The position numbers and the translations under genes were made by a program. From positions 1 through 35,834 of the forward strand of contig CANGOF010000015.1 in NCBI GenBank assembly GCA_947455515.1: 35,834 bases of DNA, in the 5' to 3' direction. This document shows positions 1 through 7,534 of this stretch, piece after piece. Numbering within the stretch: the stretch's first letter is position 1; every line of letters starts with the position of its first letter. The notes under the pieces are model-generated. The model saw only the letters and a list, made by a program, of their open reading frames with translations, was not told where the DNA came from and searched no databases. This DNA comes from Flavobacteriia bacterium. Lineage in GTDB: Bacteria > Bacteroidota > Bacteroidia > Flavobacteriales_D > Crocinitomicaceae.

Positions 1-366
1 CAATATTCTACTCAAAAAGCATCACATGATTCGTTGGTTAAACATGCACAAGTAGCCTTATTAAATATTCAATTAAATCAAAAAAAATCAGACGTTAACT
101 ATATTTCTTTTTGGTTTAAAACAACAGATGGAAAAAAAATAACTGGTTACCAAAAATGTGGTGATGACTATAATAAATATGAAAAAGCATTTATCATTTA
201 TGATACTACAAACCCTTCAAACTATGAATTCTCATTTGATTTCACTTCGTATTCCCCCCGTTGGCTAATCATCTTTTTCTTTTTTATAGAGCTTCCATTG
301 TTGGTTATTATGGGGTATAATTTTATCCGTATTGTGTTTTCACTTTTTTCTCTTGTGAAAAAGTAA
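1..366 (+). CDS. C-terminal part of a small membrane protein (5' end outside window)
   Basis: The frame is open from the first base of the window, so the gene almost certainly starts upstream. A TTG at position 34 could serve as a start, but nothing marks it as one. The visible 121 residues have a soluble part ending near the words FIIYDTTNPSNYEF, then one strongly hydrophobic segment (WLIIFFFFIELPLLVIMGYN) close to the C-terminus and a short basic tail. The arrangement of a soluble domain with a YDxxNPS-like phrase followed by a C-terminal membrane helix is reminiscent of DUF3592-type proteins, but this is only a resemblance. Function unknown. Confidence 0.55.
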   Translation, partial: QYSTQKASHDSLVKHAQVALLNIQLNQKKSDVNYISFWFKTTDGKKITGYQKCGDDYNKYEKAFIIYDTTNPSNYEFSFDFTSYSPRWLIIFFFFIELPLLVIMGYNFIRIVFSLFSLVKK

Positions 367-533
367 TTGTTATTTTGAACTAAAATTGATATGAACCTAA
401 ACTCAAAAAATAGAAAAACTGCTTATTTCATTTTCTATGGAATTCTCGTAATATTATTGATTAGAGAATACACCTAACCAATCCTTCTAATTTCAAACTT
501 ATTATATTTTATCATAACAAAAAACTTAACTCT

Positions 534-1547
534 ATGAAATTAACATTTATCGTAATCACTCTCTTTATTTACTTGTGCTCATCAATTACATTTTCACAGG
601 ATACAACTTTCTATGATGTCGATTGGAACAATACAACGAAAGATAAAGCCAGTTATTTTTTTACAAAACCTTATTTAGATAATCCTTACCCAGAAATGGA
701 TGGAAAGGTAGATACATTAAAAAATAATCATATTCTATCTTTCGGGAATCGATCTATTACTAAAATTGATTTTTGCTTTCACTTAATTCCTGACAAATTC
801 TTTATCGGTAAAAAAGTGAAAATCTATAATAATGGTCACGCGTATAGAACACTTAATTTAAGTAATGACATCGATTGGCCAAGTGAAGAAATTCGAGAAA
901 AATCAGGCGAAAACTTCCCTAAATGGAAGGCTCCAAAAGATGGAGATACGGTTGAAATTTGTTGGGTATTTAATCGTTTTCCTTCTTTAGAAAGTCGCAA
1001 AAACTATCCAGACATCGTTTATATAGTAAAATATAAAGATTATTTTGTTCCTGTTAGTGGTAAAGGATTAACAATGATTGACCACAAGCAATATCAAATT
1101 GAATCTTCAACTGTAACTAATACAACAACTACCCAACATAAAATACCAATTTCCTATGTACTTGCCCCTGGACTTATTTACCAGAACCAACTTTTTGGAG
1201 AATTAAACTTACTATTTGCAAAAATTGAATGTGCAATGTGCGCACCCTGTGTTATTTATGGACCTTATATCGGAGTTGAATCCAATTTTAATTCAAAAAA
1301 TCACATCTATGGTTTTAAAGCAGGTTACCAAATCGCTATGTTACCAATAAGTCTTCGAGGAAGTGTTGTGAACTACATGGATAATAAACAATCAGACCTA
1401 AGGTTGTTGCCGGAAATTGGATTGAGTTTTCTTGGCATTGTAAATTTAAACTATGGTTATAACATACCGCTACTAGCTTTTCAATCTAACTCAATAGCAA
1501 AACATCGACTTTCTTTGGTTATCAATTTATCACGAGAATTGTGGTAG
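534..1547 (+). CDS. Secreted protein of unknown function, possible outer-membrane C-terminal barrel
   Basis: This protein of 337 residues has a signal peptide (about 1-21, ending FSQ, a typical Bacteroidota cleavage context). I do not recognise the family. The first 200 residues look globular, with several aromatic residues. From about residue 205 the chain changes to short alternating hydrophobic strands (for example ISYVLAPGLIYQ, GVVNYM, LSLVINLSRELW), as in small Bacteroidota outer-membrane barrels. The last strand ends almost at the C-terminus in W, compatible with barrel insertion. The start ATG follows an AT-rich leader with no clear Shine-Dalgarno site. The downstream spacer carries composite repeats. 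An outer-membrane or surface role is inferred only from this pattern. Confidence 0.7.
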   Translation: MKLTFIVITLFIYLCSSITFSQDTTFYDVDWNNTTKDKASYFFTKPYLDNPYPEMDGKVDTLKNNHILSFGNRSITKIDFCFHLIPDKFFIGKKVKIYNNGHAYRTLNLSNDIDWPSEEIREKSGENFPKWKAPKDGDTVEICWVFNRFPSLESRKNYPDIVYIVKYKDYFVPVSGKGLTMIDHKQYQIESSTVTNTTTTQHKIPISYVLAPGLIYQNQLFGELNLLFAKIECAMCAPCVIYGPYIGVESNFNSKNHIYGFKAGYQIAMLPISLRGSVVNYMDNKQSDLRLLPEIGLSFLGIVNLNYGYNIPLLAFQSNSIAKHRLSLVINLSRELW

Positions 1548-1560
1548 TTTAAATTGTATC

Positions 1561-1819
1561 CAAATCTAACGAAGTTAGATACCCTCTGTGACCTCTACTT
1601 TAACCAAACACGTCACTTTTCTCTTGCCCTCTGTGATAAAAAACGAGCGATTTGTAATTTTATAACCTGTCACCTCCCTTAATCCCTCCTCCAGGAGGGA
1701 AACCTTAAGTTCCGAATAAAAATACATTGCATTCCAAATCTAACACAGTTAGATTCACTCTGCGCCCTTTAATCTAAACCAACCACTTCCATAATCTCCC
1801 TTGCCCTCTGCGCTAATAA
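1561..1819. repeat. Composite intergenic repeat, copy A (unit-hairpin-unit)
   Basis: This fills most of the 403-bp spacer between 1547 and 1951. It has two copies of a roughly 82-bp unit. Each begins with a small inverted repeat (ATCTAAC nnn GTTAGAT at 1564-1580 and 1738-1754) and holds CTCTGTGnCCT-like words near both ends. Between them lies a GC-rich palindrome, CCCTCCTCCAGGAGGG (1684-1699), preceded by CACCTCCCTTAAT. The same modules recur at 3352-3610 and 10252-10410. No coding sequence is supported here. Confidence 0.8.
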
Positions 1820-1922
1820 CTTCGATTCTTGCGTACCCTCCAAGCCTATGTGTTAAAACTAAACCATACTCACCTTCCTTCTAACACCTTCTAAAATTTT
1901 AGTGTAACTCTCAACAATTTTG

Positions 1923-1930
1923 TATTTTTG
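1923..1930 (+). promoter_or_regulatory. Candidate -7 box (TATTTTTG)
   Basis: TATTTTTG fits the Bacteroidota -7 consensus TAnnTTTG and lies 20 bp before the ATG at 1951. No TTG/TTTG -33 element is visible at the usual distance, so this is a weak call. It would give a very short 5' leader. Confidence 0.35.
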
Positions 1931-1950
1931 AACCCAACAATTTTACCCTC

Positions 1951-2529
1951 ATGTCCTCACCAACTACCCTCCCCATTCTCTCCTTTGAAAACGAAACCAC
2001 CTTCGAGAGCTGGCTATCCGAAAACCACCTCGATTCGACCGGTGTTTGGCTGAAAATTTTCAAAAAGGGATCTAAGCAACAAACTGTCACGTATGCTGAA
2101 GCATTAGATGTCGCATTGTGTTTTGGCTGGATCGATGGACAAAAAAAATCATTCGATGAACACGCTTGGTTGCAGAAATTTTGTCCGCGAAGCAAAAAAA
2201 GTACTTGGTCTAAAATCAATATTGGGCATGTCGAACGCTTAATCAAAGCTGGAAGAATGCAAGCGCAAGGACACAGAATGATTGAACACGCCAAAGAAAC
2301 TGGCAGCTGGGAGCTAGCATACGACTCCCCGAGCAACATGACAATTCCGGATGATTTTCTTCAAGCATTGAGTAATAATCAACAAGCAGAAGCATTTTTC
2401 AAACAACTCAACAAAACAAACCTGTATGCGATAGGATTTCGACTTCAAACAGCAAAACGCGCAGAAACACGTGAGAAACGCATGCGCGAGATTATTGAGA
2501 TGTTAGAGAAAGGAGGGAAATTTCATTGA
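1951..2529 (+). CDS. YdeI/OmpD-associated (OmdA) family protein
   Basis: This is a cytoplasmic protein of 192 residues with no signal peptide or membrane segment. The N-terminal half has the family hallmarks: FESWLSENHLDSTGVWLKIFKK, then YAEALDVALCFGWIDGQ, then a basic phrase with KFCPRSKKSTWSKIN. The C-terminal part has the PDDFLQAL...AEAFFKQL element and ends in a Lys/Arg-rich helix (RAETREKRMREIIEMLEKG). This matches the bacteriocin-protection YdeI / OmpD-associated family (PF13376). Molecular function is poorly known for the family. The length is typical. It stands alone: repeats lie upstream and a convergent esterase gene begins 15 bp after its stop. Confidence 0.85.
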   Translation: MSSPTTLPILSFENETTFESWLSENHLDSTGVWLKIFKKGSKQQTVTYAEALDVALCFGWIDGQKKSFDEHAWLQKFCPRSKKSTWSKINIGHVERLIKAGRMQAQGHRMIEHAKETGSWELAYDSPSNMTIPDDFLQALSNNQQAEAFFKQLNKTNLYAIGFRLQTAKRAETREKRMREIIEMLEKGGKFH

Positions 2530-2543
2530 AGTAAAACTTCTTT

Positions 2544-3281
2544 TCACTCCTCTCCAAACCACAGATTCAACTGATCTAACTCCTTTTGAATAACCTGATG
2601 TCCCATTGGGTATTCAATATAACGCACTTTTACGTTCAGTTGCTCCAGGTAAGTTTTTGCTTCACGTGCATTCGTGATACCCAACATTCCGTCTTGCGTG
2701 CCATGTACCATGAATACCTTCATGCGTTGCAAAGCAGGTGACGGAGTTATACTCGGTTTGATTTCGTCTAACAATCTACCACTCAAACAAAAGATGCCTT
2801 TCACTTTTTCGGGGTATAAGAGACCAATGGTTGAACTCATAATTGCCCCTTGACTAAATCCACCTAAATAGATGTCGTCTAACCCGTATTTTACTTTGAT
2901 TTTTTCCAAAAATTGAAGAATTGCCTTACGACTTTGCAACTCCTCATTAGGATTATATACAGGTTTACCCGACGAAAAATCGACATGGTACCACGCATAA
3001 CTCCCTTTCGATAAGGTAAATTTTCCGCGTGGAGCAATAATGTAACAATCCTTCGGTAATTGATCACGCAAACTAAACAAATCGTCTTCATTACTCCCCA
3101 ACCCATGCAATAAAACAATCGCTTTTTTCGTTTTTCCAGCAACTCGTGGTTCTTGAACCAAATAGTGTAGTACCACCTCCTGTTGGTTTGTCGTAGTTTT
3201 TACTTCACTGTTTTGCGCACTACAAAACGAACACATCAAACCAAGCTGGATACCTAATAATAAACGGACTGCCAATTTCAT
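2544..3281 (-). CDS. Secreted alpha/beta-hydrolase, phospholipase/carboxylesterase type
   Basis: This protein of 245 residues begins with a signal peptide (about 1-22, ending CSAQ), so it probably acts in the periplasm. The fold is an alpha/beta-hydrolase close to the carboxylesterase/acyl-protein-thioesterase family. It has the oxyanion phrase LLHGLGSNEDD (about 57-67), the nucleophile elbow GGFSQGA with Ser143, the acid in VHGTQDG (Asp197) and the base in PMGHQV (His228). The complete triad suggests an active ester or thioester hydrolase; the substrate is unknown. The gene converges on the YdeI-family gene. Its upstream side (3282-3972) is a 690-bp spacer full of repeats. Confidence 0.85.
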   Translation of the reverse strand: MKLAVRLLLGIQLGLMCSFCSAQNSEVKTTTNQQEVVLHYLVQEPRVAGKTKKAIVLLHGLGSNEDDLFSLRDQLPKDCYIIAPRGKFTLSKGSYAWYHVDFSSGKPVYNPNEELQSRKAILQFLEKIKVKYGLDDIYLGGFSQGAIMSSTIGLLYPEKVKGIFCLSGRLLDEIKPSITPSPALQRMKVFMVHGTQDGMLGITNAREAKTYLEQLNVKVRYIEYPMGHQVIQKELDQLNLWFGEE

Positions 3282-3351
3282 TTTTCTAGTTTTTCGATAA
3301 AAATAAAGATTTATAGGTGATGTCGGTGTTTGAATTACGATCAGTTGTTAT

Positions 3352-3610
3352 AAATCTAACGCAGTTAGATTATCTCTGTGTCCTCTAATTCGCACCAAAC
3401 ACGTCCAATATCTCTCCTGTCCTCTGTGATAAAAACTCCGAGCACGTTGATTAATTTGTCGTGTCACCTCCCTTAATCCCTCCTCAAGGAGGGAAACTTT
3501 ATATTCCGAATAAAATAATACAGCATAAAAATCTAACGCATTTAGATTCTCTCTGCGCCCTCTACCCCAAACCAAACAAATCCATAATCTCTCGTACCCT
3601 CTGTGATAAA
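3352..3610. repeat. Composite intergenic repeat, copy B (unit-hairpin-unit)
   Basis: It has the same organisation as copy A. Unit one starts with ATCTAACGCAGTTAGAT (3354-3370) and ends near CTCTGTGATAAAA. A palindrome CCCTCCTCAAGGAGGG follows at 3478-3493, preceded by CACCTCCCTTAAT. The phrase ATATTCCGAATAAAA comes next, then unit two with a slightly decayed inverted repeat (ATCTAACGCATTTAGAT, 3531-3547). The spacer 3282-3972 has no supported gene. Open frames across it run through repeats and differ from copy to copy. Confidence 0.8.
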
Positions 3611-3645
3611 ACTCTTCGCTATTTTTTGTTTCAGATCATTTACCC

Positions 3646-3714
3646 GACTCCAGCGGAGTCAAACATTGCTTGCCAAAGGCAAGCTCTCTTCACAAAACGA
3701 CTCCAGCGGAGTCG
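3646..3714. repeat. REP-like cluster: two identical palindromes flanking a third
   Basis: GACTCCAGCGGAGTC occurs at 3646-3660 and again at 3699-3713, where it extends to CGACTCCAGCGGAGTCG. Between them lies a different palindrome, GCTTGCCAAAGGCAAGC (3668-3684), with 7-bp arms. Three hairpins in 69 bp resemble the BIME arrangement of REP elements. A variant, GACTCCAGAGGAGTC, lies at 8773-8787. Confidence 0.75.
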
Positions 3715-3972
3715 CACATCTGTTTCATCCATCCTATTCCACTTTCTCAAGAACCAATAATAAATTAGATTCCAAATTATCCTCCCTTATGTACAAAATT
3801 CTTAATCTACACTAGCAATCAAATAATGAGTAATTTTGAGCGTTAACTTATAAGTTATTAGTCAATTGCTCATGAAATTTATTCCTTTACTTTTTGTACT
3901 AATTTCTTGTTCATTACAATGCTTTTAAACGAGAAAAATATATAAATACATTGAAGTAAAACTGCCCTAATC

Positions 3973-4545
3973 ATGAAAGAACTACTAACGCTATTTTTAT
4001 TCTCAGGACTAACACTTCTCTTTTTCATTTTAACAATTGTAATTGGTTACCTCAAAAAAAGAAACATATTTAAGCGACTTTCACTTATTTTTCTGTTAGT
4101 TTTTATAGTGTTAATTTCCTGGACCTCCTTTCGATTCTTTTCTAAATCCTACCAAAACGTAAAAGAGGTAATCACTCCAAGAACAGGTAAAGAAATTTAC
4201 GATGCACTGTTTGATGCACCTCGAGAAAGTAATTGCGTGCAGGTACTTCATTACCAAGACCAAGTGATTCCTAAAATAGACTATGCTATCTGGTTGCATT
4301 TTAGAACTTGCCCTTCCGAATTAAAACGTATTTTATCCAAACATCGATTTTCAAAAGAGGTTGTTACATCCCCCTCAACATCACTTTCCATTCCACAGTA
4401 TAAAAATATAAAATGGTTTAATCCTTTGACACTTGGAGACACCATTCTTGTTTACGAATATGCTAATGAAAGTAGAAATAACATCCAAACTATTTTCACA
4501 AATCCACAAGGAAGTGAGGCTTTCATTAGAGATATATTAGACTAA
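3973..4545 (+). CDS. Two-helix membrane protein of unknown function
   Basis: This protein of 190 residues has two membrane helices near the N-terminus (about 4-27 and 35-56). They are separated by a short basic loop (KKRNIFKR), which places that loop in the cytoplasm, and a domain of about 130 residues should then sit on the same side as the N-terminus. The domain has two cysteines (in SNCVQV and RTCPSEL) that could pair if it is extracytoplasmic. I do not recognise the family. It is the first of a run of plus-strand membrane-protein genes (3973-5931); an 86-bp gap separates it from the next, so co-transcription is possible but unproven. Confidence 0.6.
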   Translation: MKELLTLFLFSGLTLLFFILTIVIGYLKKRNIFKRLSLIFLLVFIVLISWTSFRFFSKSYQNVKEVITPRTGKEIYDALFDAPRESNCVQVLHYQDQVIPKIDYAIWLHFRTCPSELKRILSKHRFSKEVVTSPSTSLSIPQYKNIKWFNPLTLGDTILVYEYANESRNNIQTIFTNPQGSEAFIRDILD

Positions 4546-4631
4546 AATTAAAGCATTTGCAACTATTCATCCAAGCGGATGGAGCATCTTTTGTAAATTT
4601 CGCTACTTTTACCTAAGAATCAATCTCCTTT

Positions 4632-5483
4632 ATGTTAGAAGTCAGACTAATTTCTGTAATTCTTGGATTATTTTATGTGAATTATCGTTATTCCGATAAA
4701 CTTATCACCTTTTTCATTACTTCATTGGTTTCTTTTAGTGTAAGTTTTCTTTGTTTACTTCCTTTTTTCAATGAAAATCAATTCAACTTTAATGAACAAA
4801 TACAACATTATCCCTATTGGTTTGTTGTTACCTATGCGATTCTAAACCACGCAGTAAATAGAAAAAACAACAAAATAATACTCACAGAAGGAATCACGCT
4901 CATGCAATCTTTAGCCATTGTATATTGGGGTTTCGACTTAAAACTTTATCAAGAAAGGGACACCGTTCTCCTTTCCATTTTTGGATTTGGCTTATTATTC
5001 TGTTTATATGCATGTTATCATGCGCTTTCGAAATCTCTTTTAACACGGAACAGCAGACTATATTTAAGTATCTGTATTTCAGTCATTACCATCATTTTTG
5101 CATTTGATTTTTTAGTACACCTTTTAATTAAAGATCAACATGTATCCAATAGCTTTTACAGTCAGTTACTTATTGGTGTTCAGTTTTTTCTTTTAGGTGT
5201 ATCAAGTATGTTTATCCTTCAAAACACTATGCTATTATTTCGATTTCGCTATGCAAGAGGCAAAGAACTTGTCGACTTAAAAAATGAACATATAGACAGA
5301 TTTTCAAACAAACAAATCGAGCGTTCAGCAGCACTCACTTGTTTACTCTATGCAACAATGATTTACTCTATCAATTTCTTCTTTCATATTGTCCCAAAAA
5401 ACACCGCAATTTGGATTGTATTTGTAACTTTCCCTTTTGTTTTAATGTTAATAAAGCAATGGAATTCAAAGAGTAAGAAATAA
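4632..5483 (+). CDS. Polytopic membrane protein of unknown function
   Basis: The 283 residues are dominated by hydrophobic stretches, by eye seven or eight membrane helices. The clearest are at LITFFITSLVSFSVSFLCLL, LSIFGFGLLFCLYACYHAL, LYLSICISVITIIFAFDFLV, LLIGVQFFLLGVSSMFIL and the C-terminal pair ending WIVFVTFPFVLMLIKQW. A charged cytoplasmic-looking loop (RFRYARGKELVDLKNEHIDRF) separates the last two helices from the rest. No catalytic or transport motif is visible. The stop lies 10 bp before the next ATG, so the two genes are very likely co-transcribed. Confidence 0.6.
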   Translation: MLEVRLISVILGLFYVNYRYSDKLITFFITSLVSFSVSFLCLLPFFNENQFNFNEQIQHYPYWFVVTYAILNHAVNRKNNKIILTEGITLMQSLAIVYWGFDLKLYQERDTVLLSIFGFGLLFCLYACYHALSKSLLTRNSRLYLSICISVITIIFAFDFLVHLLIKDQHVSNSFYSQLLIGVQFFLLGVSSMFILQNTMLLFRFRYARGKELVDLKNEHIDRFSNKQIERSAALTCLLYATMIYSINFFFHIVPKNTAIWIVFVTFPFVLMLIKQWNSKSKK

Positions 5484-5493
5484 TACTTAAGAA

Positions 5494-5931
5494 ATGAAAG
5501 AAATACTTTTATCACAAAAAAAGCCGATACTCCTATTATTGTTATTTTGTATTTTTCAACCTTTCTTTGATATTTTACTATTTATAAATTATGGTCCTGC
5601 AAATACCTGTGTAGGAAGTGGAGATTGTTTGGTAATTGAACAAACATTTTTCAAATCGCTTACCTATATTTTTATTCCGTTAGGGGTTTTATCGTTGGTA
5701 ATGTTTCATTTTAAACTTAATATACATTTTAGAATTTCCATAATTTCCATTTTATTTGGATTTATTGCGCTTTTTAAAATTAATCTGATGCTTTTTGATG
5801 ATAGAATTGCTGCTTGGAGTACCTATACTGAACAAGAAACATTGATGAATACAATCATACTATCATCACCAACTTTACTAATCCAAATGATTACATTGAA
5901 AATTTTACTAACTAAATTTAATAAAGTATGA
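5494..5931 (+). CDS. Small four-helix membrane protein of unknown function
   Basis: This protein of 145 residues has four membrane helices by eye (about 11-33, 54-74, 79-99 and 117-139). A short loop after the first helix contains two cysteines (NTCVGSGDCLV), which could form a disulphide if exposed outside. The family is not recognised. It lies 10 bp after the preceding membrane-protein gene, and its TGA overlaps the next ATG (ATGA), indicating translational coupling and a common transcript through 6476. Confidence 0.6.
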   Translation: MKEILLSQKKPILLLLLFCIFQPFFDILLFINYGPANTCVGSGDCLVIEQTFFKSLTYIFIPLGVLSLVMFHFKLNIHFRISIISILFGFIALFKINLMLFDDRIAAWSTYTEQETLMNTIILSSPTLLIQMITLKILLTKFNKV

Positions 5932-6476
5932 AAAATACTCTTACAACATTAATTCTATTAGTAACAACAACCCTATCCTATTCACAAAAAAGCGCTTTCA
6001 CACAATTTATTCCGGATGGTTATATACTTAAAGATTCCTTAAAATGCGATTTGAATTTGGATGGAATAAGTGATTATCTACTCGTTTTAAAAGACAAAAA
6101 CGAAGAAGTAGCAGAAATAGGTGAAACCCTACGGCCAATTTACATCTTAGAAGGGATAAAAGAAGGAGGATATCGATTAGCGGAAAAAAATGACAGTATT
6201 GTATTATCCAAAAATGATGGAGGTGCTTTTGGCGATCCCTACGCTGGTTTGGTTGCCAAAAAGAATTACTTTTCCATTGAACAATACGGAGGAAGTAACT
6301 GGCGATGGTCGAGAATTTATACTTTTAAATACGATCAAAAAACGAAGAAATATTACCTTCACAAAGACGCTGGAGTATCTTACCATACATCCAACCCAAA
6401 TAAAGTGGAAAAATTGAATTACCATAAAGAACTTTGGGGAAGAATTGAATTTAAAGATTATCTTCTTAAAAATTAA
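5928..6476 (+). CDS. Secreted protein with a DxDxDG-type calcium-loop motif
   Basis: This protein of 182 residues has a signal peptide (about 1-19, ending SYSQ). Right after it comes the phrase LKCDLNLDGISDYLLVLKD. Its D-x-N-x-D-G-x-x-D spacing is that of calcium loops in FG-GAP/VCBS-like or dockerin-like repeats. The rest (for example GGAFGDPYAGL and SIEQYGGSNWRWSRIYTFKYD) resembles small Bacteroidota proteins that read like a single beta-propeller blade set, but no family can be named firmly. The start overlaps the stop of the upstream membrane-protein gene by ATGA, so the two may be made together. Periplasmic or surface location is inferred from the signal peptide. Confidence 0.65.
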   Translation: MKNTLTTLILLVTTTLSYSQKSAFTQFIPDGYILKDSLKCDLNLDGISDYLLVLKDKNEEVAEIGETLRPIYILEGIKEGGYRLAEKNDSIVLSKNDGGAFGDPYAGLVAKKNYFSIEQYGGSNWRWSRIYTFKYDQKTKKYYLHKDAGVSYHTSNPNKVEKLNYHKELWGRIEFKDYLLKN

Positions 6477-6510
6477 TGGATATTAGTTTAAAAATATAAA
6501 CATCAATAAA

Positions 6511-7077
6511 ATGCAAAAAACCACTCTCTTCCTCTTATGCTTTATAGCAAGTATTTCTTTTACTCAAACTACTGATAAAGAGCAACCAACAAATTCAAAA
6601 AAATTCTTCATCGGACTCGGAATTGGCGCTGGAACGCTTCATTTACGTGCAAATGATACTTCTCAAACTACATTTTCAACCACGATTCCAAACATCAAGG
6701 TTGGGTATCGCTTCAATAATCGATTTGCGTTACTCGCATTATTACCAGGAGCGAATTATAAATACCATCACAAAGACAGGGGATTTGAAGCCTTTATCCT
6801 GGCTGGACAATGGTGGGTAACCCCAAAATGGTGGTTATTAGGTGGAAGTGGATTAACATTTGACGCTCCTGCATTTTATACTGTGAAAGATCCAAAAACC
6901 GCCGGATTTTACACCGGTGCACCAGCATTCACTTTTGCTACAGGTTATGAAATCATAAAAATAAAACATTGTTCCATCGACCTACAATACCGACTTTTTT
7001 ACGGTAAATCACATATTCAAAACAATGGAACACGCGAAGGAATCGCTAACATGTTCATTCTCGGGTTTAATTGGTAA
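6511..7077 (+). CDS. Small outer-membrane beta-barrel protein
   Basis: This protein of 188 residues has a signal peptide (about 1-18, ending SFTQ). After a short linker the chain is a series of amphipathic strands with glycine-aromatic girdles: FFIGLGIGAGTLHL, NIKVGYRFNNRFALLALL, EAFILAGQWWVTPKWWLLGGSGL, APAFTFATGYEI, SIDLQYRLFYG and a last strand FILGFNW ending in W. This is the picture of an eight-stranded OmpA/OmpX-like barrel (OMP_b-brl family). Function unknown. It lies 34 bp after the preceding gene and could be part of the same transcript. Confidence 0.75.
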   Translation: MQKTTLFLLCFIASISFTQTTDKEQPTNSKKFFIGLGIGAGTLHLRANDTSQTTFSTTIPNIKVGYRFNNRFALLALLPGANYKYHHKDRGFEAFILAGQWWVTPKWWLLGGSGLTFDAPAFYTVKDPKTAGFYTGAPAFTFATGYEIIKIKHCSIDLQYRLFYGKSHIQNNGTREGIANMFILGFNW

Positions 7078-7148
7078 CTAAAAAATTATAAATCCCTAAA
7101 ATTCAAGTTGATTTTTGTAATTTAACGCCTCAATTTTAATGCGCTAAA

Positions 7149-7511
7149 ATGAACACCACAGACACCCACAACCAACGAATAGCTACAATGCTTTTTTCTT
7201 CTGTTTATCCGTTATACCTTACCAAAATTGAAAAAAAAGGACGTACCCAAGCAGAATTAAATGAAGTCATCACTTGGTTAACTGGATTTGATAATGCGAA
7301 AATTGAAACACACATTCAGGAAAAAGTAAATTTTGAGTCGTTTTTCCATCAAGCAAAACTAAACCCAAATGCTTCACAAATTACGGGTGTTATTTGCGGT
7401 TACCGTATCGAGGAAATCACGAATCCACTTACACAACAAGTACGTTATTTAGATAAATTAGTGGACGAATTAGCAAAAGGACGAATAATGGAGAAAATCT
7501 TACGTAAATAA
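7149..7511 (+). CDS. DUF2200 family protein
   Basis: This is a cytoplasmic protein of 120 residues that matches the DUF2200 pattern almost end to end. It has an N-terminal [18 protein letters not shown], then the [11 protein letters not shown] helix, [22 protein letters not shown], and the closing [21 protein letters not shown]. The length is the usual one. The function of the family is not established. It stands between the barrel protein and an acyltransferase, 23 bp before the latter. Confidence 0.85.
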   Translation: MNTTDTHNQRIATMLFSSVYPLYLTKIEKKGRTQAELNEVITWLTGFDNAKIETHIQEKVNFESFFHQAKLNPNASQITGVICGYRIEEITNPLTQQVRYLDKLVDELAKGRIMEKILRK

Positions 7512-7534
7512 AGAATAAAATTTAGACAAATAAA

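Noticed and set aside
391-477. A 28-codon frame (MNLNSKNRKTAY...) with a hydrophobic stretch between the first two genes
   Set aside because: It has an ATG and one possible membrane helix, but no start signal and no recognised family. At this length it is well within chance.
1911-2339. A 142-residue minus-strand frame opposite the YdeI-family gene
   Set aside because: It lies wholly antisense to a recognised gene and shows no domain; the plus-strand frame has the family motifs.
3348-3815. Three open frames (both strands) across the spacer 3282-3972
   Set aside because: They are made of the composite repeats and the palindromes. The copies at 1561-1819 and 10252-10410 do not preserve the same frames.
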